In this document: positions 32,887 through 34,715 of the stretch, piece after piece
How the letters are laid out: the number at the start of each line of letters is the position of its first letter
Position numbering within the stretch: the stretch's first letter is position 1
NCBI RefSeq assembly: GCF_014196625.1
Contig: NZ_JACIDZ010000025.1
Coordinates: 1-34,715 of the forward strand
Direction: 5' to 3'
Source of the DNA: Martelella radicis
Lineage (GTDB): Bacteria; Pseudomonadota; Alphaproteobacteria; Rhizobiales; Rhizobiaceae
DNA length: 34,715 nucleotides
The notes under the pieces: model-generated
The model's input: only the letters and a program-made list of their open reading frames with translations
The model's database searches: none
Told to the model about the DNA's origin: nothing
Made by a program: the position numbers and the translations under genes

Positions 32887-33930
32887 TCAGGGCAGCGCTG
32901 CGCCCAACGGGCCGGTCGTTTTCCGTTCGACCAGCTGAACGCCCAGCGTGATGCGGCGGGCGGAATTGAAGGTTGCCAGCGATTGTTCCAGAAGCAGCGT
33001 TATAGCCAGGCGACCCATTTCCGCGCGATCCATATGCATCGTGGTCAGCGGCGGCGAGGCGTGTGCAGCGAGTGACAGATCGTCGAAACCGATGATCGAC
33101 AGGTCGTCCGGCACGGAAAGCCCGAGGGAGGCTGCGGCCTGCATGACGCCGAGCGCGACCAGGTCGCTGGCGCAGAAGATTGCCGTTGGCCGCGGGGTGC
33201 GTTCGCGGAGGATTTCCGTGATCTTGTCGCGGCAGGAAAGCGTGAGGAGATCGGGGTCACCGACATCAATCACGTGATGAGCAGACGAAAAGGCAATGCC
33301 GGCCTCTTCCATGGCATCGCGGAAGCCAAGCATGCGGCGCTTCAGTGATTCCCGGTACAGATGGGTCACATGGACGATCTCGCGATGGCCGAGCTCCAGC
33401 AGATGCTGGGTGGCCGCCCAGCCACCGAAATTGTAGTCCGGCGAGACACTGGAGATCTGCATCTTGCGATCCATGCCGTTGACCAGCACCGCCGGGCGGC
33501 CGGTGGAGCGCACGGCATCGATGACCGGAGCCTCGTCGAGACCGACGAGGATTGCGGCATCGGCGCGGATATTGCGCAGGGTGTCGTAGTCTGCGCTTGA
33601 AGGATCGTTCGATGTCACCAGCGCCAGATCGATATCGATACCCTCTTCGCGGGCGCTTTTCAGCAGGCTGTCGATGATCTGGCCGTAGAACACGTCATTG
33701 GTGACGTATTTGTCCAGGGTGACAACAAGCGCGGAGGATATCCGCGTGGCAATGGTGGCTCGGCCGCTGCGGCCGCGATAGCCGATTTCCTCGGCGATGC
33801 GGGTCACCAAAGCCCGATTGGCGGCGCTGACGCCTTCCCGGTTGTTGAAGACCTTGGAAACGGCGGCAACCGACAGGCCGGCGGCTTCGGCGACATCTCT
33901 GAGCGTTGGGGCAGGCAGCGGTTTCGTCAT
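32887..33930 (-). CDS. LacI-family transcriptional regulator
   Basis: This 347-aa repressor-type regulator has an N-terminal LacI helix-turn-helix and hinge (residues 8-62; PTLRDVAEAAGLSVAAVSKV, then RIAEEIGYRGR). A periplasmic-binding-like sensor domain follows (about 65-340; SSALVVTLDKYVTNDVFYGQ, AAILVGLDEAPVIDAV, IFCASDLVALGVMQAA, SIIGFDDLSLAAHASPPLTT). It lies downstream of, and on the same strand as, the GH88/105-type gene, with tandem palindromes in the 89-bp gap. It may control that sugar locus and itself. The inducer is probably a plant-derived oligosaccharide, unidentified. Confidence 0.93.
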   Translation of the reverse strand: MTKPLPAPTLRDVAEAAGLSVAAVSKVFNNREGVSAANRALVTRIAEEIGYRGRSGRATIATRISSALVVTLDKYVTNDVFYGQIIDSLLKSAREEGIDIDLALVTSNDPSSADYDTLRNIRADAAILVGLDEAPVIDAVRSTGRPAVLVNGMDRKMQISSVSPDYNFGGWAATQHLLELGHREIVHVTHLYRESLKRRMLGFRDAMEEAGIAFSSAHHVIDVGDPDLLTLSCRDKITEILRERTPRPTAIFCASDLVALGVMQAAASLGLSVPDDLSIIGFDDLSLAAHASPPLTTMHMDRAEMGRLAITLLLEQSLATFNSARRITLGVQLVERKTTGPLGAALP

Positions 33931-33972
33931 GATCGGTCCGGTCGCTTGGTCTCTCTCTCTGCCGCCTTATAC

Positions 33973-33991
33973 GAAACTTTCCGAAACTTTC
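33973..33991. promoter_or_regulatory. tandem GAAACTTTC palindromes upstream of the lacI-type gene
   Basis: GAAACTTTC is its own inverted repeat around a central base and occurs at 33973-33981 and 33983-33991, a 10-bp period. The pair is 43 bp before the regulator start. Two palindromes on one DNA face suit autoregulation by a LacI dimer or tetramer. Binding is inferred. Confidence 0.45.
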
Positions 33992-34019
33992 CTATTCCCC
34001 TTGTGTGTCAAACGGGCTT

Positions 34020-34715
34020 TTACCAGAAAAACCGGTTATGACCCTCGGAGCGCATCAGCGCCTCCATGAAATAGTAGTCGCCATAGGGCAGCATCGTGTC
34101 ACAGCGTCCGGCGGGCACATGCGCGGCGCCGTGAGCAAGAAAGCCCTGGGCGCCGGCCGTTTTCGTCAGGTCGCAGGTTGAAAGCAAGCCTGCGATAAGG
34201 CGATCGCCGAATGCGCGCCATCGCGCCGCTTCTTTGGTGGGAATGTCCTGGTCCGCCAGCAGGTAAAGTCCTGCCGCCATGACTGCGCCCGCCGAGGAAT
34301 CGATGTAGGGCGTTTCGGTGTCGGGCAGATTGAAGTCCCAGACGGGAACGGCAGCGGAGCCGACCAGCGCCTCTGCTTTTGCTGAGAGCCTGCGGGCGAC
34401 CTCGAGATGAGCGGGGTCTTTGGTTGCCGCATAACATTGTGCGAAGCCATGCATCAGCCAGGCCTGCCCCCGGGCCCAGCAGGATGAATCGGCATATCCC
34501 TGGTGGGTTTCACCGCGAATGGGTTCGCCGGTTGAAGGGTCGAATACGAAGGTGTGGAAACTGGTGTCGTCATCCCGGACAAGACAGGCGGCAGCCGTGG
34601 CTGCATGGATCTGCGCGACATCGCGATAGTCCTCAATGGCCGTCTCGCGGTGCGCCCAGTAGAGCAGCGCGAGGTTCTGCATCGTATCCGCAATCATCCT
34701 GCCATTGGCGAAGGC
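34020..34715 (-). CDS. GH88/GH105-type unsaturated uronyl hydrolase (5' end beyond window)
   Basis: The visible 231 residues are the C-terminal part of an alpha6/alpha6-barrel hydrolase that removes the 4,5-unsaturated uronic acid left by polysaccharide lyases. The diagnostic segment HQGYADSSCWARGQAWLMHG is present, with the Asp before SSCWARG in the position of the GH88 active-site aspartate. PYIDSSAGAVMAAGLYLLA, the LPYGDYYFMEALMR end and ENGRM-like start of the visible part (FANGRMIADTMQNLALLYWA) also fit. No stop interrupts the frame up to the right edge, so the true start is outside. The LacI gene follows 89 bp downstream. The substrate could be pectin (rhamnogalacturonan) or glycosaminoglycan fragments; neighbours favour plant material. 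Confidence 0.9.
   Translation of the reverse strand, partial: AFANGRMIADTMQNLALLYWAHRETAIEDYRDVAQIHAATAAACLVRDDDTSFHTFVFDPSTGEPIRGETHQGYADSSCWARGQAWLMHGFAQCYAATKDPAHLEVARRLSAKAEALVGSAAVPVWDFNLPDTETPYIDSSAGAVMAAGLYLLADQDIPTKEAARWRAFGDRLIAGLLSTCDLTKTAGAQGFLAHGAAHVPAGRCDTMLPYGDYYFMEALMRSEGHNRFFW

Noticed and set aside
1-34715. CRISPR arrays, tRNA/rRNA genes, insertion sequences, att sites
   Set aside because: I saw no regularly spaced repeats, cloverleaf-forming segment, transposase or integrase motif.

Overview
The window is GC-rich, tightly packed DNA of a kind typical of Alphaproteobacteria. It is most likely from a Rhizobiaceae/Hyphomicrobiales soil or plant-associated bacterium. The evidence is the dense set of solute-uptake and catabolic operons, each with its own regulator (IclR, DeoR, XRE-cupin, LysR, AraC, LacI), the ATGA stop/start overlaps, and a rhizobial-looking intergenic palindrome mosaic. 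I found no tRNA, rRNA, CRISPR array, intact transposase or phage gene. Both end genes are cut by the window edges.

Layout. (1) 1-1896: a truncated Bug/TctC-type binding protein faces an IclR regulator, with three copies of one 17-bp operator-like site between them. (2) 2154-14150: a carbohydrate module. A minus-strand operon encodes a FucI-like aldose isomerase, a split transketolase (two subunits) and a GlpK-like FGGY kinase. Across a shared control region lies a DeoR regulator, followed by a CUT1 ABC importer (binding protein, two permeases, ATPase) with a leaderless DUF5060/DUF4038 apiosidase-like hydrolase inserted among its genes. Isomerase, kinase, split transketolase and apiosidase-like hydrolase together fit uptake of an apiose-containing oligosaccharide, cytoplasmic release of D-apiose, and conversion through D-apulose and D-apulose-4-phosphate to DHAP and xylulose-5-phosphate. 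This is an inference from family membership and context.

(3) 14396-17837: gabD-gabT (minus) face an XRE-cupin regulator, a route from a 4-aminobutyrate-like amine to succinate. (4) 17847-27062: a LysR regulator diverges from a long plus-strand operon, pxpA - biotin carrier protein - biotin carboxylase - pxpB-like - pxpC-like - TorT-type binding protein - RbsA-like ATPase - RbsC-like permease. The carboxylase parts look like a urea carboxylase split into separate polypeptides and paired with the 5-oxoprolinase hydrolase subunit. With the CUT2-type importer and the adjacent gab genes, this suggests ATP/bicarbonate-driven opening of a cyclic amide (5-oxoproline, or a lactam such as 2-pyrrolidone that would give GABA).

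(5) 27063-29430: a decayed ABC-ATPase tail, then an SLC13-type transporter with two RCK_C/TrkA_C-like domains. (6) 29570-32456: an AraC regulator and melA (GH4 alpha-galactosidase), separated by a deletion scar carrying pieces of a second GH4 gene and of an Opp/Dpp-type ABC ATPase. (7) 32887-34715: a LacI regulator behind a GH88/GH105-type unsaturated uronyl hydrolase that runs off the right edge. Overall the region reads as an accessory island for plant-derived sugars and small nitrogenous compounds.
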